From an uncultured Slackia sp. (GTDB lineage: Bacteria; Actinomycetota; Coriobacteriia; Coriobacteriales; Eggerthellaceae): a stretch of 32,529 nt of DNA. The stretch spans positions 1-32,529 of the forward strand of contig CAKUIK010000026.1 in NCBI GenBank assembly GCA_934661005.1, given 5' to 3'. A model generated the notes under the pieces. The model worked only from the letters and a program-made list of their open reading frames with translations. It did not search any database and was not told where the DNA came from. Below are positions 22,177 to 29,040 of the stretch, in pieces. The position numbers were made by a program, and so were the translations under genes. Position 1 is the first letter of the stretch; the number at the start of each line of letters is the position of its first letter.

Positions 22177-25059
22177 ATGGAACTGATAGTCTCGTTGATC
22201 ATGGTGCCGTGCGTGGCAGCGCTGCTCATGCTCGTCGTGCGTGCCGACAAGGCTCGCGACGTGCTGTGCGTGGCGTTCGCTGCCGTTATCGCGCTGCTCT
22301 CCATCGCGTTCGCCGTCCAATATTTGGGCGCGGGCTCGCTGTATTTCGACCTTCCCATGGAGTACAGCCACTTCCTTGCCGTCGTCAATATCATCATCGA
22401 CATCACGGTTGGCCTGTACATCGTGTGCTATTCGGTGAAGTATCGCCGCCTGCTGCCGCTCGTGCTGGCGATTGGCCAAATCCTTACCACGCTGTGGTTT
22501 GAATACAATATTCAGCGCGAGGTGCAGTTCGAAAGCCAGATGCATGTCGACTCGCTCAGCATCATCATGGTGCTCATCCTCGGCATCGTCGGCACGGGCA
22601 TCTGCTTGTATGCGCTTGGCTACATGAAAGATTTCCAGGCGCATCATCCCGAGCAGAAAGACCGCCGTCCGTGGTTCTTCGCGCTTATGTTCGCGTTCCT
22701 TTCCGCCATGTACAACGTCGTGCTCTCCGATAACCTGTGCTGGATTTACACGGCTTGGGAAGTTACCACGCTGTGCTCGTTCCTGCTCATCGGCTTCACG
22801 AAGACCGAAGAGGCCATTAACAACGCGTTCCGTCAAATCGTCATGAACATGTTGGGCGGTCTCGCGTTCCAAGTGGCAATTCTTTGGCTTGGCCTTCAGG
22901 GTCAGTCGCGCTTGTTCAGCGTTTTCTTGGAAACTGCCGCGAACACGGCCGTTGCCAACCCCGCTGCGGCCGGCGTGTTCGTTTTGCCTGTGGCGCTGCT
23001 CGCGTTCGCCGGCATGACGAAGGCCGCGCAGATGCCGTTCCACACGTGGCTTTTGGGCGCCATGGTTGCGCCTACGCCTACCAGCGCGCTGCTGCATTCC
23101 TCCACCATGGTGAAGGCCGGCTGCTTCCTGCTCATTAAGCTTTCGCCGCTGTTCTTGGTTTTCCCTGTGGCTTCGGCCATGGTCGTGCTCGTCGGCGGCC
23201 TCACGTTCTGCCTCGCTTCCTTCATGGCCATCTCGCAGAGCAACGCCAAGCGCGTGCTCGCGTATTCGACCATCGCGAACCTGGGCCTGATTGTCGCCTG
23301 CGCCGGCGTCGGCACGCCTGAAGCGGTGTGGGCGGCCATCTTCCTGGTCATCTTCCACGCTGTGGCGAAGTCGCTGCTGTTCCTGTGCGTCGGCACTGCC
23401 GAGCACCACATTGGCAGCCGCGACATCGAGGACATGGACGGCCTGTTCGAGCGCATGCCGCGCCTGGCTCGCTTCATGATGCTCGGCATTATGGCAATGT
23501 TCGTGGCTCCGTTCGGCATGCTCGTTTCGAAGTGGGCGACGCTCGCGAGCTTTGCATCTTCGGGTGAGGTGCTGCTGCTCGTGCTGCTCGCATTCGGCAG
23601 CGCCGCGACGTTCATGTTCTGGGGCAAGTGGCTCGGCAAACTTGCCGGCATCGCTGCCCACGAGCAGAACGTCGAGCTTTCGGTCCATAAGAGCGAATGG
23701 TTCGCCCTCGCGCTTATGGCGGTGCTCACGGCGGGCGCCTGCATCTGCATGCCCACGCTGTCCAACCTGTTCGTGCAGCCGTTCCTCGTTGTGACGTATG
23801 GCGCGCTCGGCGCGAACATCAGCGTCGACAACATGTACATCATGTCGATCATCGCGCTTGCGGTTGTGGTTATGCTCTTCGGCACGCTTGGCATGTCGAA
23901 GTCGAAGAAGAAGACTGTGCCTGTGTATATGGCGGGCATCACCGTCAATTCCGATGAGCGCCTGTTCCGCGGCTCGTTGGGTGGCGAAGTGAAAGCCACG
24001 TCGCGCAATTGGTATATGAACGAGCTGTTCGGCGAGAAGGTGCTCGATAAGCCTGCTACCATTGTGACTGCCGTGATCATGGTCGTGGGCCTGGTCGCGA
24101 GTCTTGTGGGCTCGCAGGTTGGCACCGAAAACTTCGTTGGCACGTCGCTTGCGATGTACATGCCGCTTGCCACGATGAATGAGGGCTTGCTGCAAACGCT
24201 GCTCGGCATCGTGCTGTTCGCCATTGCCGGCCCCGTGATTGGCTGCTTGCTCGCGGGCCTCGACCGCAAGATCACCGCTCGCATGCAGGGCCGCGTTGGC
24301 CCGCCGCTGCTGCAGCCCTACTATGACGTGCGCAAGCTCATCGAGAAAAACGACGTGAGCGTGAACACCGTCGAAGGCACCTACATCACCTTCGCGCTCG
24401 TGCTCACCGTCATCGGCGGCGGCGTGTTCTTCGCGGGCGGCAACTTCCTGATGTGCGTTTTCCTTATCACGCTTTCCGCGTTGTTCTTCATCGTTGCCGC
24501 GTATTCCTCGCGCTCTCCGTATTCTGAGGTTGGCGCCGACCGCGAAACGCTGCAGGTTATGGCCTATGAGCCCACGGTGCTCTTCGTTGCTGTGTGCATG
24601 TTCCTGGCCCTGGGCACCTTCGATGTGGCGGGCGTTACGACCATCGGCCTTCCGATGATTGTCGTGTGCATCCCGGCATTTTTGGCGCTCATGTTCGTGC
24701 TTACTATTAAACTGCGTAAGTCGCCGTTCGATTTGTCGTATAGCCACCACGCGCACCAAGAGCTTGTGAAGGGCGTCACGACCGAAATGAGCGGTCGCAC
24801 GCTGGCGAAGGTCGAGGTCATGCACTGGTGCGAGACCACGCTGTTCTTGGGCTGGGTCGCGATGTTCTTTATCTGGGACAACCCGGCATCTATCGTGCTC
24901 GCTGTTGTCGTGGCTGCGCTCGCGTTCTTCCTCGAGATCTTCATCGACAACAATTTCGCGCGCGTGAAGTGGCAGAAGTGCCTGAAGTGGGCGTGGATCG
25001 TGGCACTGGCGTGCGGTCTTGCCAATACTGCCTGGCTCGTGTTCGCCCTTATCGCGTAA
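22177..25059 (+). CDS. echAB: Fused EchA-EchB membrane subunit of an energy-converting hydrogenase
   Basis: 960 residues and some twenty membrane helices. Residues 1 to about 640 are a NuoL/MrpA-type antiporter module: the helix-5 glutamate is Glu195 (YTAWEVTTLCSF) and the key lysine is Lys282 (AGMTKAAQMPFHTWL), followed by PTPTSALLHSSTMVKAG. From about residue 669 a NuoH-like module starts: LLAGLDRKITARMQGRVGPP, LLQPYYDVRKL and YSSRSPYSEVGADRETLQ. In the Ech hydrogenase of Methanosarcina barkeri these are two proteins, EchA and EchB. The NuoL part would translocate ions and the NuoH part link it to the peripheral arm. The ATG at 22177 has AGGAG at proper distance; a GTG two codons earlier is within the ribosome site. 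One continuous frame joins both halves. Confidence 0.92.
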   Translation: MELIVSLIMVPCVAALLMLVVRADKARDVLCVAFAAVIALLSIAFAVQYLGAGSLYFDLPMEYSHFLAVVNIIIDITVGLYIVCYSVKYRRLLPLVLAIGQILTTLWFEYNIQREVQFESQMHVDSLSIIMVLILGIVGTGICLYALGYMKDFQAHHPEQKDRRPWFFALMFAFLSAMYNVVLSDNLCWIYTAWEVTTLCSFLLIGFTKTEEAINNAFRQIVMNMLGGLAFQVAILWLGLQGQSRLFSVFLETAANTAVANPAAAGVFVLPVALLAFAGMTKAAQMPFHTWLLGAMVAPTPTSALLHSSTMVKAGCFLLIKLSPLFLVFPVASAMVVLVGGLTFCLASFMAISQSNAKRVLAYSTIANLGLIVACAGVGTPEAVWAAIFLVIFHAVAKSLLFLCVGTAEHHIGSRDIEDMDGLFERMPRLARFMMLGIMAMFVAPFGMLVSKWATLASFASSGEVLLLVLLAFGSAATFMFWGKWLGKLAGIAAHEQNVELSVHKSEWFALALMAVLTAGACICMPTLSNLFVQPFLVVTYGALGANISVDNMYIMSIIALAVVVMLFGTLGMSKSKKKTVPVYMAGITVNSDERLFRGSLGGEVKATSRNWYMNELFGEKVLDKPATIVTAVIMVVGLVASLVGSQVGTENFVGTSLAMYMPLATMNEGLLQTLLGIVLFAIAGPVIGCLLAGLDRKITARMQGRVGPPLLQPYYDVRKLIEKNDVSVNTVEGTYITFALVLTVIGGGVFFAGGNFLMCVFLITLSALFFIVAAYSSRSPYSEVGADRETLQVMAYEPTVLFVAVCMFLALGTFDVAGVTTIGLPMIVVCIPAFLALMFVLTIKLRKSPFDLSYSHHAHQELVKGVTTEMSGRTLAKVEVMHWCETTLFLGWVAMFFIWDNPASIVLAVVVAALAFFLEIFIDNNFARVKWQKCLKWAWIVALACGLANTAWLVFALIA

Positions 25060-25071
25060 AGGAGGCTCGCT

Positions 25072-25515
25072 TTGAGTAACGTTTCGAAATCTCCCTGGGT
25101 CATCCATTACGACGGCTCAAGCTGCAACGGTTGCGACATCGAGGTGCTCGCCGCGCTCTCGCCGCTCTACGATGCCGAACGTTTCGGCGTCGTGAACACG
25201 GGCAACCCGAAGCACGCCGACATTCTTCTGGTCACGGGTGCTGTGAACGCGCAGAATACCGAAGTACTGCGCGAGATCTACAACCAGATGATTGAGCCGA
25301 AGGTTGTTGTGGCATGCGGCATTTGCGCCTGCTCGGGCGGCATTTTCCACGATTGCTACAACGTCATCGGCGGCGTGGATAACGCCATTCCCGTCGACGT
25401 GTACGCGCCCGGATGCGCGATTCGCCCTGAAACTATCATCGATGCGGTGGTCGAGGGCATTGGCGTGCTGGAGGAGAAGCGCGCGAAGCTTGCGGAAGCT
25501 CGAAAGGGGGCTTAA
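25072..25515 (+). CDS. echC: EchC, small (NuoB-like) hydrogenase subunit
   Basis: 147 residues, the size of the NuoB-like subunit that holds the [4Fe-4S] cluster next to the catalytic site. Ligands are Cys18 and Cys21 (SSCNGCDIE), Cys85 (CGICACSGGIF) and Cys115 (APGCAIRPE). The start is TTG, with a strong AGGAGG seven bases upstream, 12 bases after the fused membrane subunit ends. Two further cysteines (82, 87) flank the third ligand. Identification as an Ech-type rather than a complex I subunit rests on the hydrogenase-type large subunit two genes on. Confidence 0.93.
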   Translation: MSNVSKSPWVIHYDGSSCNGCDIEVLAALSPLYDAERFGVVNTGNPKHADILLVTGAVNAQNTEVLREIYNQMIEPKVVVACGICACSGGIFHDCYNVIGGVDNAIPVDVYAPGCAIRPETIIDAVVEGIGVLEEKRAKLAEARKGA

Positions 25516-25526
25516 GGGCAATGCAA

Positions 25527-26294
25527 ATGGCTCAGCATTTCGAAGACATTTCGATTGACGATATCCTTGGCGTCGCGGAGCGCGAGCATGAAGCGCATTC
25601 TCGTTTCGTGCAGGTGCTTTGCATCAATGGCGAAGAAGGCATCGATCTGGTGTATTCCTACCAGAAAACGGCCGATCGGGGCTACGCGGTGCACAACTAT
25701 CGCGTGCGCGGCGTGAAGCCCGAGACGCATGTCCCTTCGGTCACGAAGTTCTACCTGGTCGCGTTTCCCTTCGAAAACGAGGCGCACGACCTGTTCGGCG
25801 TGCAGGTGGATGACATCGCCATCGACTTCAAGGGCGGCTTCTACAAGGTTGCCATGGACAAGCCTATGACGGTTATTTCACCTGCTCAGAAGGCTGCACG
25901 CGAAAAGGCTGCGAAATTGGCCGCCGCAAAGGCCGCCAAGGCTGCGAAAGAGGCCGCTGCGAAGTCCGAGGCCGTATCGGGCGCGGGCGCTCAGAGTGCA
26001 CCCGCGCCCGATTGGGAGGCAGAGCGTGCCAAGGTTCAAGCCAAGTGCGCGAACCTCGATGCCGACAAGGCCGCAAAAGTCATGGCTGCCTTCGAGGCGA
26101 AGATGAAGAAAGCCCAGGCGGAAGCTGTGAAGGCGACCGAGGAGAAGCCCGCGGTTGACTGGGAAGCCGAGCGCGCGAAGGTCGAGGCTAAGTGCGCAAA
26201 TCTGCCCGAAGACAAAGCCGCGAAAGTGATGGCAGCATTTGAAGCGAAGGTGCGCGCCGCCCAGGGCGACGCGTCTGCGAAAGGCGGTGAGTAG
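25527..26294 (+). CDS. echD: EchD (NuoC-like) with a long Ala/Lys-rich repeat tail
   Basis: 255 residues. The first about 115 are the NuoC-like subunit, with AFPFENEAHDLFGVQVDD as its marker; this is the usual length of EchD. The rest is an added tail: a linker of Ala and Lys (AAAKAAKAAKEAAAK), then two copies of a 49-residue unit beginning DWEAERAKV and containing AKCANL and DKAAKVMAAFEAK. The tail should be helical, possibly coiled coil, and is not part of any Ech subunit known to me. The ATG at 25527 lies eight bases after AAGGG; an ATG at 25521 is an alternative. The small-subunit gene ends 11 bases upstream. Confidence 0.9.
   Translation: MAQHFEDISIDDILGVAEREHEAHSRFVQVLCINGEEGIDLVYSYQKTADRGYAVHNYRVRGVKPETHVPSVTKFYLVAFPFENEAHDLFGVQVDDIAIDFKGGFYKVAMDKPMTVISPAQKAAREKAAKLAAAKAAKAAKEAAAKSEAVSGAGAQSAPAPDWEAERAKVQAKCANLDADKAAKVMAAFEAKMKKAQAEAVKATEEKPAVDWEAERAKVEAKCANLPEDKAAKVMAAFEAKVRAAQGDASAKGGE
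26010..26249 (+). repeat. Internal tandem repeat in echD
   Basis: Two units (26010-26102 and 26157-26249, period 147 bases or 49 codons) encode nearly the same 31 residues, from DWEAERAKV to AAFEAK. Between them lies a less conserved Ala/Lys/Glu segment. Codons differ between the copies at many third positions, so the duplication is not fresh and the protein sequence has been kept. Confidence 0.85.
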
Positions 26295-26295
26295 C

Positions 26296-27384
26296 ATGGG
26301 CAAGGCAACGGTGATTCCTTTCGGCCCGCAGCACCCTGTGCTGCCTGAGCCTTTGCATTTGGACCTCGTGGTTGAAGATGAGCACGTTATTGAAGCTATT
26401 CCGCAAATTGGCTTTGTGCATCGCGGTTTGGAGAAGCTCGTTGAGACGCGCGACATTCACCAGTTCATTTATGTTGCAGAACGCATTTGCGGCATTTGCA
26501 GCTTCGGCCATTCGCTCGGATATGCCGAAACTATCGAGTCGCTCATGGGCGTGGAAGTGCCCAGGCGTGCCCAATATCTGCGTGTGATTCTGCATGAGCT
26601 GTCTCGTGTGCATTCGCACCTTTTGTGGCTGGGCCTTGCCGCCGACGCCTTTGGTTTCGAGAGCCTGTTCATGCACTGCTGGCGCCTGCGCGAGCGCGTG
26701 CTTGACATTTTTGAGGCCACCACGGGCGGCCGCGTGATTCTGTCGTATGTGCAAATCGGTGGTGTTGTGCGCGATATTGATGCCGATACGCTTCGCTGGA
26801 TTTGCGACAAGCTCGATTCCATCGAGGGCGAATATAAGGAAATTTGCGCGACGTTCTTGAAGGACTCTTCGGTTCGCAGCCGTTTGGACGGCGTTGGCTA
26901 TTTGAGCCAGCAGCAGGCTTCCGAGCTGTGCATGGTTGGTCCCTTCGCCCGCGCGAGCAACGTGCCTTACGACTGCCGCGTTTTAGGCCATGGCGCTTAC
27001 GGCGAGCTGAGCGATTTTACACCCATCACGTCTACCGGCGGCGACTGCCTCGCTCGCGTCGAGGTTCGTTGTGCGGAAGTAAACCAGTCTATCGCTATCG
27101 TCAAAGAGCTCGCTGCCAAGATTCCCAACGATGGCATCGGAGAGAAGAGCAAGCTCAAGCCCGCGGCGGGCGCTCAGGCGTGCAACGTGCTCGAGCAGCC
27201 TCGCGGCGAGTGCTATTACTACGCGCTGGGCAACGGCACGGCCAACCTGGAGCGTATGCGCATGCGCACGCCTACCACGCAAAACCTTGCCGGCATGGTG
27301 AAGGCGCTCGAAGGGTGCGATTTGGCCGATGTGCCGAACATCATTTTGACGATCGACCCGTGTATCAGCTGTTCGGAAAGGTAG
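26296..27384 (+). CDS. echE: EchE, [NiFe]-hydrogenase large subunit (group 4)
   Basis: 362 residues. Both Ni-Fe cysteine pairs are intact: Cys65 and Cys68 in RICGICSFGHSLGYAE, and Cys356 and Cys359 in the terminal DPCISCSER. This separates it from NuoD of complex I, where they are lost. The protein ends directly after the second motif, so no C-terminal peptide needs cutting off by a maturation protease, as in other Ech/CooH-type enzymes. HRGLEKLVETRD near residue 42 is the conserved first motif. The ATG at 26296 is one base after the echD stop. The enzyme would make or use H2 with reduced ferredoxin, coupled to ion movement. No hyp maturation genes are in the window. Confidence 0.95.
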   Translation: MGKATVIPFGPQHPVLPEPLHLDLVVEDEHVIEAIPQIGFVHRGLEKLVETRDIHQFIYVAERICGICSFGHSLGYAETIESLMGVEVPRRAQYLRVILHELSRVHSHLLWLGLAADAFGFESLFMHCWRLRERVLDIFEATTGGRVILSYVQIGGVVRDIDADTLRWICDKLDSIEGEYKEICATFLKDSSVRSRLDGVGYLSQQQASELCMVGPFARASNVPYDCRVLGHGAYGELSDFTPITSTGGDCLARVEVRCAEVNQSIAIVKELAAKIPNDGIGEKSKLKPAAGAQACNVLEQPRGECYYYALGNGTANLERMRMRTPTTQNLAGMVKALEGCDLADVPNIILTIDPCISCSER

Positions 27385-27388
27385 GGCA

Positions 27389-27841
27389 ATGGGTAGCTTC
27401 AAACTGGGGAAGATGACCCTGCGCTCGCTGTTCGGCAAGCCTGAAACGGTCATGTACCCGCTCGAAAAACGAGACATTCCCGCAGGCCATCGCGGCACGG
27501 TTGAAATCGATATGGCGAAATGCATTCTGTGCGGCATTTGCGTGAAACGCTGCCCGTGTGCCGCCATCGAGGTCGATAAGGCCGCCGGAACGTGGTCCAT
27601 CAACCATTTCGGCTGCATTCAGTGCGACACGTGCGTGCGCGAATGCCCGAAAGGCGCACTTTCCATGAGCATGGAATTCCCGCACGTTGCGGCTGAGAAG
27701 ACGCGCCAGGTCGAAAGCAAGCCCGAGCCCACGCCCGAAGAGCTTGCCGCCGAGGCCGCGAAGAAGGCCGAACGCGAGGCGCGCATTGCTGCTGCCAAGG
27801 CTGCCAAGGCGGCCAAGGAAGCCGAAGGCGCGAAGGAATAA
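27389..27841 (+). CDS. echF: EchF, two-cluster ferredoxin subunit with Ala/Lys-rich tail
   Basis: 150 residues. Two [4Fe-4S] motifs: Cys45, 48, 51, 55 (CILCGICVKRCPC) and Cys76, 79, 82, 86 (CIQCDTCVRECPKG), as in NuoI-like subunits that take electrons from ferredoxin. Residues from about 102 on form a charged helix-prone tail ending in ARIAAAKAAKAAKEAEGAKE. The segment AAAKAAKAAKEA also occurs in the tail of EchD. The ribosome site GGAAAGG overlaps the echE end, four bases before this gene. It closes the operon. Confidence 0.93.
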   Translation: MGSFKLGKMTLRSLFGKPETVMYPLEKRDIPAGHRGTVEIDMAKCILCGICVKRCPCAAIEVDKAAGTWSINHFGCIQCDTCVRECPKGALSMSMEFPHVAAEKTRQVESKPEPTPEELAAEAAKKAEREARIAAAKAAKAAKEAEGAKE

Positions 27842-27843
27842 CT

Positions 27844-27894
27844 CAAACGCTGCCCCCGATGGTTCTTGAATCTTCGGGGGGCAGCTTGCGTTTG
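27844..27894 (+). terminator. Probable terminator or 3' stabiliser of the ech operon
   Basis: GCTGCCCCCGA (27849-27859) pairs with 27874-27885 with one bulged G, and CAAACG (27844-27849) can pair with CGTTTG (27889-27894) outside it. It begins three bases after the echF stop. There is no strong T-run, so Rho-independent action is uncertain. Confidence 0.6.
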
Positions 27895-28089
27895 TCAAGA
27901 GACTGGAGGCTGTGCTTTCAGCGGATTCCGTTTTTCCTGAAGGCGTGGTTGCTTAAGATAGCCACGCGTCTCTCTTTCGCAATTCAGCTCAGAAGTTTTC
28001 CTGCACTAATTTCAACAGCTGTGTGCCAGATGTTTGAAAACGCGGTATAGTGCGCGTTTATTTGAAATCGCTTGTGTAGAATGATTTTC

Positions 28090-28115
28090 GCCCGCTTCGG
28101 CGGGCTTATTTTTGG
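28090..28115 (+). terminator. Canonical terminator hairpin in the leader of the phosphatidyltransferase gene
   Basis: GCCCGC-TTCG-GCGGGC (28090-28105), with a stable TTCG tetraloop, then TTATTTTT. It ends just over 20 bases before the start codon of the next gene. It either finishes transcripts from upstream or ends a short leader RNA from a promoter near TATAGT at 28047. Confidence 0.8.
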
Positions 28116-28137
28116 TTTCAGCAGCGGAAGTTGGGCT

Positions 28138-28824
28138 ATGAGCGACGAAAAAGAGAAACGACCTTCGTGGGATACGCCGGAAAGCGAAGTGACCAATCGC
28201 ATTTTCACGGCGGCGAACGTGGTGTCGTTCATTCGTCTGTGCATGGTGCCCGTGTATTTGGTGCTGCTGCTCGACGGCCACGACATTTTGGCGACGTTCA
28301 TCTTCGCGCTCGCCGCTTCCACCGACTTCATCGACGGCCAGCTTGCTCGACGCACACATACCGTTTCGAGGCTCGGCCGCCTGCTCGACCCGGCTGTTGA
28401 CCGCGCGCTTATGGTGTTTGGCGTGGTGGGCCTGCTGCTGGTGGGCCGTCTGCCGGTATGGATTGTGGCACTTGTCATCGCTCGCGACCTGTTTCTTGTT
28501 GTTGGCGGCGCATACTTGGGTGCCCGCTATAAGGCGCGCGTTGCCGTTATTTTCCCTGGCAAGGTTGCTACCACGCTTTTGTTCGTGGGCTTTGCGGGTT
28601 TGCTTTTGAACTGGCCGATGGTTTCGGGCCTTGGCGTGTGCGACCTCGCCTGGCTTCCTGGCTTTAATGCCGAGCCGTGCTCATGGGGCATTTGGTTCGT
28701 GTACGCTGGCCTCATTCTGTGCATTTATACGACCACCGTGTACGTGCTTCGCGGCATTGGCGCTATGAATCAGGTCAAGGCCGAACGCGCCGCTGCGAAA
28801 GCTCGGGCAGCGAACGCGGAGTAG
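28138..28824 (+). CDS. CDP-alcohol phosphatidyltransferase (PgsA-like)
   Basis: 228 residues with about six membrane helices after a polar N-terminus of 20 residues. The full CDP-alcohol transferase signature is present: Asp63, Asp66, Gly67, Ala70, Arg71, Gly80, Asp84 and Asp88 in TDFIDGQLARR...LGRLLDPAVDR. Such enzymes join CDP-diacylglycerol to glycerol-3-phosphate, inositol phosphate or another phospholipid; phosphatidylglycerophosphate synthase is the most likely but not proven. The frame opens 22 codons earlier; the ATG at 28138 follows GGAAG and was chosen because the terminator hairpin lies before it. The C-terminus is a short Ala/Lys/Arg-rich cytoplasmic tail. It forms a single-gene unit between two hairpins. 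Confidence 0.87.
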   Translation: MSDEKEKRPSWDTPESEVTNRIFTAANVVSFIRLCMVPVYLVLLLDGHDILATFIFALAASTDFIDGQLARRTHTVSRLGRLLDPAVDRALMVFGVVGLLLVGRLPVWIVALVIARDLFLVVGGAYLGARYKARVAVIFPGKVATTLLFVGFAGLLLNWPMVSGLGVCDLAWLPGFNAEPCSWGIWFVYAGLILCIYTTTVYVLRGIGAMNQVKAERAAAKARAANAE

Positions 28825-28874
28825 GACTTATCTGCGAAGCGCGCTTCATTTCACTAAAGCAGGATTACCTTATG

Positions 28875-28905
28875 TGCCACGCCTCGAAAAGGAGCGTGGC
28901 ATTTT
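28875..28905 (+). terminator. Terminator of the phosphatidyltransferase gene
   Basis: Perfect 8-bp arms TGCCACGC (28875-28882) and GCGTGGCA (28894-28901), followed by TTTT. It is about 50 bases after the stop codon at 28824. Confidence 0.85.
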
Positions 28906-28908
28906 ACT

Positions 28909-28936
28909 TTGATATTCTAAATTTCTGCTTTATCTG
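28909..28936 (+). promoter_or_regulatory. Candidate promoter of paaK
   Basis: TTGATA (28909-28914) and TATCTG (28931-28936) with a 16-base spacer, directly after the previous terminator and about 105 bases before the paaK start codon. Confidence 0.4.
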
Positions 28937-28940
28937 CATG

Positions 28941-28956
28941 CTTTAGTGCGCTAAAG
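28941..28956. promoter_or_regulatory. Dyad operator candidate before paaK
   Basis: CTTTAG-TGCG-CTAAAG, a perfect 16-base palindrome starting four bases after the -10 candidate. A third half-site with flanks, CACTAAAGCA, lies at 28852-28861 and is the exact inverse of 28939-28948. The placement over the expected transcription start suits a repressor. Confidence 0.45.
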
Positions 28957-29040
28957 TAATCGTCACGGCTTTTGGGCGGCGCGCATCTCGCGCTTGCCTG
29001 TTGTGAAGTCGCGAGGCTCTCCATAAGGAAGGACTTCCCG

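Noticed and set aside
22117..25107. 996-codon open frame on the minus strand opposite the ech membrane subunit
   Set aside because: Its product is rich in His, Arg, Glu and Gln with no recognisable domain, and it mirrors a clear coding gene. Strong third-position GC bias opens such antisense frames.
26010..26249. CRISPR-like repeat in echD
   Set aside because: Only two units, 147 bases apart, in frame inside a gene with diverged third positions; this is a protein repeat.
22177..27841. Reading the operon as respiratory complex I (Nuo) or an Fpo-type complex
   Set aside because: The large subunit keeps both Ni-Fe CxxC pairs, which NuoD-type subunits lose, and only six subunit types are present in Ech order.
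27895..28089. tRNA or conserved riboswitch before the phosphatidyltransferase gene
   Set aside because: No tRNA arm sequences and no riboswitch core that I recognise; only a weak hairpin (GCGTGG with CCACGC) and the terminator at 28090.
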